NCBI RefSeq assembly: GCF_008370045.1 | Contig: NZ_VOBN01000015.1 | Location: 85,710-149,709 of the forward strand | Reading direction: 5' to 3' | Length of the DNA: 64,000 nucleotides | Source of the DNA: Pseudomonas sp. ANT_J12 | GTDB lineage: Bacteria > Pseudomonadota > Gammaproteobacteria > Pseudomonadales > Pseudomonadaceae | Shown here: piece by piece, positions 1-8,500 of the stretch | How the letters are laid out: every line of letters starts with the position of its first letter | Position numbering within the stretch: position 1 is the first letter of the stretch | Translations under genes and position numbers: made by a program | The notes under the pieces: generated by a model | What the model saw: only the letters and a program-made list of their open reading frames with translations | Database searches by the model: none | Told to the model about the DNA's origin: nothing

Positions 1-2
1 AA

Positions 3-242
3 GACAGCCCGCTTCTGAAAGACGTGCGCGAGCGTGGCTTTAATAAACAGGACACGCTGGAATTCGGGGCGCGCAACGGCACCGGTTATCTGCGTTACAA
101 CGACCGTGAAGAAGCCTTCCCCGCTGCCGCCACTTCGGGCTACGCCTTTATGCAGGACAGCTTTATCGGCTTGATCCTGGCCTGGCACCGCAAGCCGGAA
201 GCGCAAACCACCTCGGCTACCGCACAGCAGTCGGCGCAATGA
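3..242 (+). CDS. C-terminal fragment of an unidentified protein
   Basis: The reading frame is open from the left edge of the window to a TGA at 240-242, so only the last 79 residues are present and the true start lies upstream. I do not recognise the family. The fragment is soluble-looking at first, has a hydrophobic stretch (FIGLILAW) near the end, and finishes with a low-complexity Ala/Thr/Gln/Ser tail. Its stop overlaps the ATG of the next gene in an ATGA, so it belongs to the same transcription unit as the ferritin-like, glycosyltransferase and desaturase genes. No function is proposed. Confidence 0.6.
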   Translation, partial: DSPLLKDVRERGFNKQDTLEFGARNGTGYLRYNDREEAFPAAATSGYAFMQDSFIGLILAWHRKPEAQTTSATAQQSAQ

Positions 243-973
243 GGGTGATGGAACAAACCGGCACCGAAGACGGATTTACCTGTTTGGCCACACCCAAGGC
301 ACAAGGCCTGGGCGCGGTGCAGGCGCGTTGGGTGGACCGGATCAAGCGTGCCGCACTGGCACGTTTGCACCGCAGCCAACGCGGCGAAAGGTTGCTGCTG
401 CGCATGTACCTTGCCGGGGAAGACGCAACAGAACGCGCCTTGCTGGAAGAGTTGTTGCCACAGTCGCCCGACTGGCTTGAGCGTCAGGTCGAGCAACACC
501 TGGCCGATGAGCGCCGGCATGTGACGCTGTTCAGCGAAGCCTTGCGCGCGGTGGGGGATGACGGCGAGACGCGCCTGGCCCCGGACTGGCTCAGCCGCCG
601 CAAGATCCAGCGCTGGCAGCGCCTGGCGCATCGCTATGCAAAACATTTCGAGCACGGTTTGCTGGTACCCGCTTACGCAACAGGCCTGTGCGCCGAGCAG
701 ATGGCCGAGCGCGTCCTCAGTCGCCACTGCGCTGTGATTGGCCCCGAGCATGGGTTCTACCCGTTGTTGTCCCGGGTGCTGGCCGACGAAAAAGCCCACG
801 TCCGACTGTGCGAACACACCTTGCGGCGCATCGTCGGCCCCCAGGAAACCGGCCACCTGCGCACGTTGCTGGCCGAGATCCGCACGATCGAATCCGGCTT
901 CGGCGTGACCGGCGCACTGGCGATGTACGTGGCCGGCTGGGTCTATGGCGGGACGCGCGGTGGTCACCGATGA
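239..973 (+). CDS. Ferritin-like diiron-carboxylate protein
   Basis: A 244-residue, mostly helical protein. Two ExxH motifs (in ADERRH and ADEKAH) follow Glu-containing helices (LLEELLP and AEQMAE). This is the E...ExxH...E...ExxH ligand pattern of the ferritin-like diiron superfamily, so it may be an oxygen-using oxidase or hydroxylase; the substrate is unknown. The ATG overlaps the upstream stop (ATGA), and its own TGA overlaps the glycosyltransferase ATG, so translation is probably coupled. With a glycosyltransferase and a membrane desaturase downstream, a role in making or modifying a lipid or glycolipid is reasonable but only inferred. The family assignment is firmer than any reaction. 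Confidence 0.7.
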   Translation: MRVMEQTGTEDGFTCLATPKAQGLGAVQARWVDRIKRAALARLHRSQRGERLLLRMYLAGEDATERALLEELLPQSPDWLERQVEQHLADERRHVTLFSEALRAVGDDGETRLAPDWLSRRKIQRWQRLAHRYAKHFEHGLLVPAYATGLCAEQMAERVLSRHCAVIGPEHGFYPLLSRVLADEKAHVRLCEHTLRRIVGPQETGHLRTLLAEIRTIESGFGVTGALAMYVAGWVYGGTRGGHR

Positions 974-2064
974 CTTCGCGCATTCTCTACCTCGCCACCG
1001 CCGATGCACGGGGTCATTTGATGCGCGCCCAACTGCTGGTGCACGCGTTGCACAAGGCGGGCGCGCAGGTCGAAGTACTGACCACTTCGGATCAAGGGCA
1101 GCGCTTTCTGGAAAGCTTCGGTATCCAGGCCGAGATCCTGTCGCGGCACTACGCGGTGCAGTTCGACAGCGGGCAGAACATGCTGCGCAAGGCGACCAAC
1201 AGCAACGTGGCGCACTATGTTTTCCGGCCGGGCCGGATGCTTCGCGACATCCTGCGCTTGCGCCGCAAACTGCGCAGCGCCGACCTGGTGATCAATGACT
1301 CCTTCCACCCGGCGCTGCTGTTCATGGGCGCGGTGCCCGGGTGGCGGCGCAAGGTCGTGCATGTGTACGGCGCGAGCCTGAAGGTCGCGCTGATCAACAA
1401 TTTCGAGGGGATGTGGCCGCGTTTTTTCGGGCGGTTATTCGGCTGGATCGTCGGCCTGCAGATCGACGCGGCGCGCTCGTGTATCGAGCATGACTTCGCC
1501 TATGAGGTCGACGATACCCAGGCACCGGCAGTGTTTCGATTGCCGACGCCCGTCGCCCTGGCTGACACGCAAACGACGCAAAAAGCGGTGGGCGCGGCGA
1601 TTTATCTGAACCCGCATTTCAGCGATATCCTCCTGGCCGAAGCCTTGAGCGCGGGCATCGCCGATGCGGGCCTGAGCGCTCATCAGGTGGGTGAAGGTTA
1701 CGCCGGGGTTGGCGGCTGGCTCGGGGTTGACCCGGACTGGGCCAGCCGTGCGGCGCAGGCACAGGTGATCGTGTCGGCACCGGGCATGGCTGCGCTGTCG
1801 ATCGCGCGGGTCTATCGGCGGCCGATCATTCTGGTCCTTACCGATCAGCCCGAGCAGGCGACCAATGCCGCCCGCGCGGCACAGCTGCAGTTGGAGCACC
1901 GAGTGGTGACCTGGCGCGGTGACGCCGCTGATTTTCGCCGTCAGGTGGCACAAGCTGCCGCGCAATTGACCGAGGCTCAAGCGCCGGATTCCGACGGGGC
2001 AGCCGGCAACGCGTGCGCCCAGGCGCGGATCGACGCGTGGGTCAGTCGCTTGCTCAGCGTGTGA
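970..2064 (+). CDS. GT-B-type glycosyltransferase, MurG/UGT-like
   Basis: The protein has 364 residues from the ATG at 970, which overlaps the stop of the ferritin-like gene; the frame stays open further upstream but that part is antisense noise. The N-terminus (LYLATADARGHLMRAQLL) is the glycine/histidine nucleotide-sugar glycosyltransferase start, with a Rossmann-like strand followed by a GH turn. The C-terminal half has a second such domain, with an SAPGMAALSIARVYRRP stretch at the position where UGT/MurG enzymes bind the donor. Acceptor and donor cannot be read from the sequence. The diiron and desaturase neighbours suggest a lipid-linked acceptor, by inference. Confidence 0.7.
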   Translation: MTSRILYLATADARGHLMRAQLLVHALHKAGAQVEVLTTSDQGQRFLESFGIQAEILSRHYAVQFDSGQNMLRKATNSNVAHYVFRPGRMLRDILRLRRKLRSADLVINDSFHPALLFMGAVPGWRRKVVHVYGASLKVALINNFEGMWPRFFGRLFGWIVGLQIDAARSCIEHDFAYEVDDTQAPAVFRLPTPVALADTQTTQKAVGAAIYLNPHFSDILLAEALSAGIADAGLSAHQVGEGYAGVGGWLGVDPDWASRAAQAQVIVSAPGMAALSIARVYRRPIILVLTDQPEQATNAARAAQLQLEHRVVTWRGDAADFRRQVAQAAAQLTEAQAPDSDGAAGNACAQARIDAWVSRLLSV

Positions 2065-2105
2065 ATCCGCTCACTCACGCCGCCACACACAAGGAGGTGA
2101 CGCAC

Positions 2106-3071
2106 GTGTCCAGACCCAGTTCCCGTGCCGGCGACAATCCGGCCCTGAATGCTTACACGCTGCCCGCAGAATTCTTTGCGTTGAAACCGTGGCTGACCCT
2201 GTTGGCGCTGCTGGCGGACTGGGGCTTGATCGCCGCGTCATTGGCGGCGGCGGCGCTGTGGCCGCACCCGGTCACTTACCTGCTGGCGGCGATCATCATT
2301 GCCCGCAGCCAATTGGCGCTGGCGGTGATCATGCATGAAAGCGCCCACGGCGTGGTCGTGCGCCACCAGGGCCTGAATGATGTTATCGGGCAGTTGTTTG
2401 CCGCCGGGCCGTTGTTCCTGTCGCTGCACACCTACCGCGCCGGGCATTTAAAACATCACCTCGCGCCGATGCGGCATGACGACCCGGTGGTCGCAGTGTT
2501 TGGTCTCGGTGACTTTCCGCTACCCAGGGGCAAGCTCGCCGCCAAGCTGTTGGCGGACCTCTGTGGGGTGGGCTACTTCATCAGCGCCGGCCAGTTTGCC
2601 CGGGGCGACTATCGGGACATCATGCCCAAGGTCGACAAATCACCCCGCCGGGTTACGTGGGAAGTGTTTTCAATGCTCGCCAGCAACGGCCTGCTGCTCG
2701 GCGTGTTGGCGTGGTCCGGGCACGCCTGGCTCTACCCGGCCTTGTGGTTGCTGCCGGCGATCACCCTGCTGCCGTTCATGGGCCGCATCCGCGCCATCAT
2801 GGAACACGCCGGCCTGCCCGCCTGCGATGACCAGAGCCAGAATGCGCGGAGCATTGTCCGGAGCAACTGGCAGACCTTCGTGTTCGGCCCGCATGCCATT
2901 CACTACCACATCGAGCACCACCTGTTTGTGCGCGTGCCCTTCTACCATTTGCGTAGCGTGCATCAGCAACTCGTGGCCCGGCAGTTGGTGCCCACCGGCA
3001 ATCTGTATAACGGTTACATCGGGGTTTTGCGCGATGTCAGTCTTGCGGCCGCTAAAATGCCGGCCGCCTGA
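2106..3071 (+). CDS. Membrane fatty-acid desaturase
   Basis: The protein has 321 residues and starts at the GTG at 2106, seven bases after a near-perfect AAGGAGGTGA ribosome-binding site; the frame continues upstream inside the glycosyltransferase gene. It carries the three histidine boxes of integral-membrane desaturases/hydroxylases: HESAH, HLKHH and HYHIEHH, which bind a diiron centre on the cytoplasmic face. Hydrophobic segments lie at about residues 28-70, 105-120 and 190-225. The family puts double bonds or hydroxyls into acyl chains, and also modifies carotenoid-like or sphingoid substrates. It ends the cluster with the glycosyltransferase. Family very likely, substrate unknown. Confidence 0.85.
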   Translation: MSRPSSRAGDNPALNAYTLPAEFFALKPWLTLLALLADWGLIAASLAAAALWPHPVTYLLAAIIIARSQLALAVIMHESAHGVVVRHQGLNDVIGQLFAAGPLFLSLHTYRAGHLKHHLAPMRHDDPVVAVFGLGDFPLPRGKLAAKLLADLCGVGYFISAGQFARGDYRDIMPKVDKSPRRVTWEVFSMLASNGLLLGVLAWSGHAWLYPALWLLPAITLLPFMGRIRAIMEHAGLPACDDQSQNARSIVRSNWQTFVFGPHAIHYHIEHHLFVRVPFYHLRSVHQQLVARQLVPTGNLYNGYIGVLRDVSLAAAKMPAA

Positions 3072-3140
3072 TTCGACATCCTGCGGGATTGCTCAACTGG
3101 CGGCGTCGACTTTGGGGTTCACAGTCCTCTGGCTACCCCC

Positions 3141-3956
3141 TCACGGATAGCTGAACCCCTTGACCAGCGTCAACTCTCCCACCGCCCGCATCGGCACCAG
3201 AAACGTCTCCATCTTCTCGTTGGGCGTGCCTTCCTCCGTAATCACCGTCACTTGCGCCGTGGTCAACGCCTGAACCGCATCCTCCTGCCCTTCTTCGTCA
3301 TTGCGATAGCCGCCGCCGAAGTAATTCACATACACCAGGTACTGCCCCTTGATCGGCGCCGGCATCGCGAAGATTTCCGGGCCATACCCCGTGGTCACGT
3401 CGACATCGAGCGCTGCGCCATTGGGTGCCACCCGGTCGCCGTACCAGATGTGGGCGCCGTCCGGGGTAATCAGGTGCAGGTCCAGATCGGTGTTGTCGCT
3501 GTCCCACGACAGCAGCACCCGCAACTTGGCCGGCGTCGCCCCGCCGCTGACATTCAGGAACTGGGTGCGATGCCGTTGCTGGCCATCGGGGCTGCGGACT
3601 TCAACGCTGTTGCTGCCATTGGGGAATGAATACGGGCGATCAAAACGGCCTGCCGGGTCGATTTTCAGCGGCATGCTGATACCGTTGACGATCAAGCGTC
3701 CCGGTTCTTTCGACTTGGGCGTGGCGTTGATCTGCCCGGTAATGCGCGCGGTGTTGGCTTGGCCTGGCGGTGTATTCACCGACGAGGCCGGGTAGTTGAC
3801 GCTCTGGCGAAAGTTTTCGCCTTCGCCCTCGAGGGCGCCGGTACGCCAGCCACCGATGGGGGTGTCGAGTTTGACCGCGGCATCGGCGGCGAAGGTCGTC
3901 GGCAATACGCAAAACGAACAGAGGAACAGGAAGACCTGTGGATAACGGAGTTTCAT
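3141..3956 (-). CDS. magF: Periplasmic DUF2135 protein, MagF/YfaP-like
   Basis: The protein has 271 residues with a cleavable signal peptide (hydrophobic LFLCSFCVLPTTFA then AD). The body is beta-rich and ends in the DUF2135 domain, with LLSWDSDNTDLDLHLITPDG and a PIKGQYLVYVNYFGG stretch. It is the last gene of the minus-strand operon, three bases after magE. The Escherichia coli counterpart is yfaP (about 258 residues). In Pseudomonas aeruginosa, as I recall, the matching operon is magA-F. The role is unknown beyond being a probable periplasmic partner of the macroglobulin. A paralogue opens the same operon (12563-13354), so the pair brackets the other four genes. Confidence 0.8.
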   Translation of the reverse strand: MKLRYPQVFLFLCSFCVLPTTFAADAAVKLDTPIGGWRTGALEGEGENFRQSVNYPASSVNTPPGQANTARITGQINATPKSKEPGRLIVNGISMPLKIDPAGRFDRPYSFPNGSNSVEVRSPDGQQRHRTQFLNVSGGATPAKLRVLLSWDSDNTDLDLHLITPDGAHIWYGDRVAPNGAALDVDVTTGYGPEIFAMPAPIKGQYLVYVNYFGGGYRNDEEGQEDAVQALTTAQVTVITEEGTPNEKMETFLVPMRAVGELTLVKGFSYP

Positions 3957-3959
3957 GGC

Positions 3960-5579
3960 CTATTCCAGCAAGAGGTGGCGGGCGAGCCCTTCGATGTAGG
4001 TTTCATCCTGGCCGTTGGGGTGTGCTTCGAAGGCCAGGTGCAGGTATTCGTGGGTCAGGTCGAGGCGGTCCTGCAGCGACAGCACGCCGCGCACATAAAT
4101 GCGCTGGCGTTCGCGGTCGACGTAGGGGCGGCCGAAGGCCAGGCGGCAGACGGCGAAGGTGTTGACTTCGTTGTAGCCGACTTCGTTTTCGAGTTGTGGG
4201 CGCCAGCCGCGACGTTGTTTTTGTAGCCAGTCTTGCGCGGCGGGTAACGCTTCGCAGGAGGCGACGGGGTTGTCCCAGCGGCTGAGGCTGGCGCGCGGGT
4301 AGGCGTGCAGCAGGATCGCGTCGTAGCGTTGGCCGGCGTTGGCTTGTTCAACGGCTTGTTGCCAGGACAGTTTGTCCGGGCCGGGTTGGTCGGAGTGATA
4401 GGTGACGGTGCTGCCGGCCAGGACCAGGTCGTTGGTCCACGCGGCAATGTCGCGGGATTCGGCCGTCGCCGGGCGTGGGGCGACCCGTTGGCGGCTGCTG
4501 CTGTCATCGATGCTCAGGCAGTCGCCGTTGCGCGTGGCGTTTTGCAGCAGGTAGGTTCTGATTGCGATGGCCAGTGCTTTCGCGGCTTCGGCAGGTTCGG
4601 ATTTGGCTTCCCGTTGCAGCACGCGGGCGACGTACTCTTCGCGGTCCAGGCGCGCGACCAGCTTGTCGTTGAGTAAAAACAATTCGCCGTCGCTGTGGAT
4701 GTCCAGTTGATTGCCGTTGGCAAATTCGACGCGGTAGTCGCCCTGCAAAGGGCCCGACGGAATAACCCGATCCCCCGCCAGGACGCGGCCGATCGGATAC
4801 CGTGAAAACAGCCCGACTTCGACACAACGTCCCGCATCCGCCGGCCAACCCGTCGGCAACACTGACGCCAGCGCCTGACCGTAATGGCGCAGCACCATTT
4901 GACTGGTCCCGCGTCCACCGGCCCAGATCGGCGTGCCATCCAGCGTCCATCCGGCGAATCCGCCCTGACGCGACGAAGAGTCCTGATCCCCCAACCAGCT
5001 CCAGGTTTTCACCCGCAACCGGCCACCGAGTTCGCCCACGGCGTTGCCGTCAGCGGCGTTCAACACCACGTCCAGCAACACGCGTCGGGCCTGATCCTGA
5101 GCGGGCATCACCGCCAGCACTTTCAGCAACTCCGCCACGGAAACCCGCGTAGCCGGCTGCAATGACGGCAGGTTCAGCAACCATTGCGGCGCTTGGCGTG
5201 CCTGCCAATAGCTGCGCCAATCAGCGCCATTAATCCCCAATCGCGCCGGCTCGAAGTACAAGCCGCACGACTTCACCAACGCTTGATCGCGGCCAATCTT
5301 GCCGCCCGCGGTGCAGCAATACACTTCTTCCTTGGATTGCCCGCGACACTCATACGCAGGTTCCCGCGCACCGGTGTCCACCAGCCAGCCGTAGACAAAC
5401 AGCTTCCACAAACTCCCTAACGGCGTCTGCAGATCGGAAGGCAACGGCTCGCGGGCCATCACCTGGGTCCGGCTCAGCGACAGCAATTCACCCTTGAAGC
5501 CCAGTCGCAACGGTTCGTCCTGCGCGGTCGCCAGCGCAGGGAGCAAACACAGCAGCCACCAGACCAGAGGCCGGGTCAT
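3960..5579 (-). CDS. magE: DUF2300 protein, MagE/YfaQ-like
   Basis: The protein has 539 residues and starts with a signal peptide (MTRPLVWWLLCLLPALATAQ); E. coli YfaQ has about 549. The ATG at 5579 is one base after the magD stop; the frame runs on upstream but inside magD. The first part resembles a penicillin-binding/beta-lactamase-like layout, with a Ser-Leu-Trp-Lys (SLWK) near residue 65. The second half contains a stretch like SpoIID/LytB-type proteins (EEYVARVLQREAKSEPAEA) and a C-terminal HEYLHLAF, which looks like an HExxH-type zinc site. These similarities are my own reading. It is exported and probably acts on the cell wall or on the macroglobulin. Confidence 0.75.
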   Translation of the reverse strand: MTRPLVWWLLCLLPALATAQDEPLRLGFKGELLSLSRTQVMAREPLPSDLQTPLGSLWKLFVYGWLVDTGAREPAYECRGQSKEEVYCCTAGGKIGRDQALVKSCGLYFEPARLGINGADWRSYWQARQAPQWLLNLPSLQPATRVSVAELLKVLAVMPAQDQARRVLLDVVLNAADGNAVGELGGRLRVKTWSWLGDQDSSSRQGGFAGWTLDGTPIWAGGRGTSQMVLRHYGQALASVLPTGWPADAGRCVEVGLFSRYPIGRVLAGDRVIPSGPLQGDYRVEFANGNQLDIHSDGELFLLNDKLVARLDREEYVARVLQREAKSEPAEAAKALAIAIRTYLLQNATRNGDCLSIDDSSSRQRVAPRPATAESRDIAAWTNDLVLAGSTVTYHSDQPGPDKLSWQQAVEQANAGQRYDAILLHAYPRASLSRWDNPVASCEALPAAQDWLQKQRRGWRPQLENEVGYNEVNTFAVCRLAFGRPYVDRERQRIYVRGVLSLQDRLDLTHEYLHLAFEAHPNGQDETYIEGLARHLLLE

Positions 5580-5580
5580 G

Positions 5581-8500
5581 TCAGTTGACCGTGACCTGGC
5601 CGAGCGCCGGTTTCTGTTCCTGGGCCTGATGCTGTGGCGCATACACCTGGGTGAAACGCACCGGCGGCAGATTGAACTGGCCTTTCTGCGAGAAGCGCAC
5701 CAGATGCCGCACACGCAATTCGCCGCTCAAGGCGTCCACCGGAATCGCGTAGGCCAGTTGGCCCGGTTCGAAGCGCGCCTTCTCCAGCGCGGTCGGTTCG
5801 GTGCCAGCCTTGCCCAGCAACTTGATGCCCCACGTGGTGCGCTCGACATCGGCGCCCGGTGGCAGCGGCACTTCGATCATGCCGTAGCGCAGCGGCTTGG
5901 CAGCTTTGCTGGTGATGATCACTTCGTCCAGGTACAGGCTGTCGCTGGACAACGGCTTGGTGCCGACCGCTTCGAGTTTGAATTCGAAGGCTTCGTCACC
6001 CGGCACCAGACGCGACAGGCGACGGGTGATGGTCACGGCCATCGGGTCGATGGCCGGTTGCTGGGTCTGATAGCTCAGCGCGGCACGCAGCGGACGTTCC
6101 TGGGTTCCGGTCAACGACAACGCCGCCGGTACCGGCGTAGCGCCCTGCCAGGTCCAGTACATCTCGCCGGTACTGCCGTAGTTTTTCTTCCAGCCTTCAC
6201 CCGGCGCCAGGGCGATGGTCGGCGACGCCTGTTCGATGCTGTGTTGCAACCAGCTCAGCGCCAAGGCGCGTTCGAGGGTCGATTGCTGTGGCAGCAGACG
6301 TTGCAACAACTGTTGCGCGTGAGCCTGATCGAAAGCTTGCAGCGACAGGTTCAAGGCTTCGGCAAACGGCTGCGAACTCACGGCCAGACGCTGTTGCGCA
6401 TCCGGCACTTGCCGATTGAACGCATCGGGCAGCGTGACCTTGGATTGCTTGGCCAGGGAAGCCGTCAGCGCACGCGCCGCCGCCAACCCGAGCGCCGAAT
6501 CCGGATCGCTCATGACCAGGCTGTCTTCGCCATCGTCCATCAGGTTCGCGGCATTGCCGTCGCCGGCCTTCGCCAAGTCATCCATCAAGCCGCTGAGCAA
6601 GGTGTTCACCGGCAATTGCATCTGCTTGGCGAACGACAGGATCAGCGCCCGTTGCAGCAGCGGCGTGTTCTTCGCCTGCTTCGAATACACCTCCAACACC
6701 CGCTGCCAATGCTCCGGCGGCAGGCTCAGTTCCAGAGCTTTGCTGGCGTACCAGTCGGCGTAATAGGCGTAAGCGGTGAGGAACGCGTCCGGCTCGCCGT
6801 CCTGGCCCCACCAAGTGAAGCTCGCCGAAGGCCCGGCCATTTGCACCAGGCGCAGACGGCTGTTTTGCATGATCAGGCGCAAGCGATCACGCACCTGCGG
6901 GTTCGACGACAGCGAAGGATAGGCAATGCTCAGTGGCAACAAACGACTGGCGGTCTGCTCGACGCCGCCGTACGGATAGCTCAGCAGATCATCGAGGGCC
7001 GAACGGAACAGCGCTTGCGGGCTGTCATCCAGACGCAGGCGAATGTCCGTCGCGTCGGCCGGCAAGGTCAGCGCGGTATCGCCGCTGAGCGCGTCCACCA
7101 CTTGGCTTTGCGTGACTTGCCAGCCTTCGCCGGTCGCGGTCAGGCGCACGGCCAGGGCGTCGGCGGTCTTGCCGTCCTGCACCAGCTCGGCGGTCCAGTC
7201 GCCGCTCGCCAGGGCAAACGCCGGCAGCGCGATGTAGTTGATGCCGCTGTTCAGAGTCACCGGCATGCGCTGCTCGGCGCCGCCGTAATGGATCACCAGT
7301 TCAGCCTTGACCGGTTTCTCAGCCTGGCTGAAGGCGAACACGCCGAGGGCCGGCTTGTCGCCATTGCGGAACTTGGTCGGGCCGCTCCACTTCAGGTACA
7401 GCGGTTTTTCCGAGCGCACGAATTGCTTCTTCTGCCCGACCTGGCCGTCATCGGCGATGGCCCGGGCGGTGATGCGCCAACGGGTCAGGGAGTCCGGCAT
7501 CTTGAAGGTGAAGCGGGTCTTACCGTTGGCGTCGGTGATCAATTCCGGCTGCCACGCGGCGGTGTCGACGTCTTCACGACGGGGCCGCTCCAGCACTTTC
7601 ACGCCACGTTCGCTGCGGTTGGCTTTGCCCGGCGCGCCGGGGCTGCCCGGCAACGCCACGTCGTAGCTGATGAACGACAGGCTGGCGCTGGTGCGCACGT
7701 TGTTGCGGCGCGGGTGGTAGAAGAACTGGTCGATGGTCGGCGCGACTTCCGGTTGCAGCGCGTAGATCATTTCATCCACGACGCTGACCGTCAGGTGCGC
7801 CGGAATCGGCTTGCCGGCGAACTGCGTCGTCAGGTCTACCGACACGGTATCCCCCGGCTGATACGACGCTTTATCGGTGGCAATGGCCACGTCGATTTGC
7901 GGCGTAATCACCTTGATGCCGGCGTTCTGGAAGCTGTACTGACCGCCCTTGGTGTAGAGCACGGAGAAGGTCAGGTTCGGTGCGAAGTTATCCTTCACCG
8001 CAATCCGTGCGCGGTATTGGGTGTCGCTGAGTTTTTCCATCTTCAGCCAGTCAGCGCCCTTGGACAGCAGCGCCGTGGCCTCGACCTTGTCCCGCTCCAG
8101 GGACAGCAGCGCATCGCTGACCGGCTCCGGGAAGGTGATCAACGCCATGGCTTCGTCGCCAGCCTTGTACTCGGGTTTGTCGAGGACGATTTCCACGGTG
8201 CCCGGCACGGCTTTGACGCCCTCGCCGGTGACCGAATGCCCGGTGGCGCCGACCACGCGGCCATGGTCATCCTTCAACGTCAGGTTGTAGGTGCCCGGCC
8301 GCGCGAACGCCACGCTGAAGCCTTTGTCTTTCGCGGTGAGCTTGCCGTCGCCGGAGGTCTGGTCTTCCAGGCGTACCCAGCTGTAGCTGCTCGGGGTGAC
8401 GGCTTTGGTTTGTTCGCTGCCGCCTTCGTTCATGTAACTGAAGGCAACCTTGTCACCCACCGCGCTGAAGCGTTGCGGTGCACGCAGGCTGAAGCTCGCA

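Noticed and set aside
3072..3140. Terminator between the desaturase gene and magF
   Set aside because: No stem with a T-run could be found in these 69 bases.
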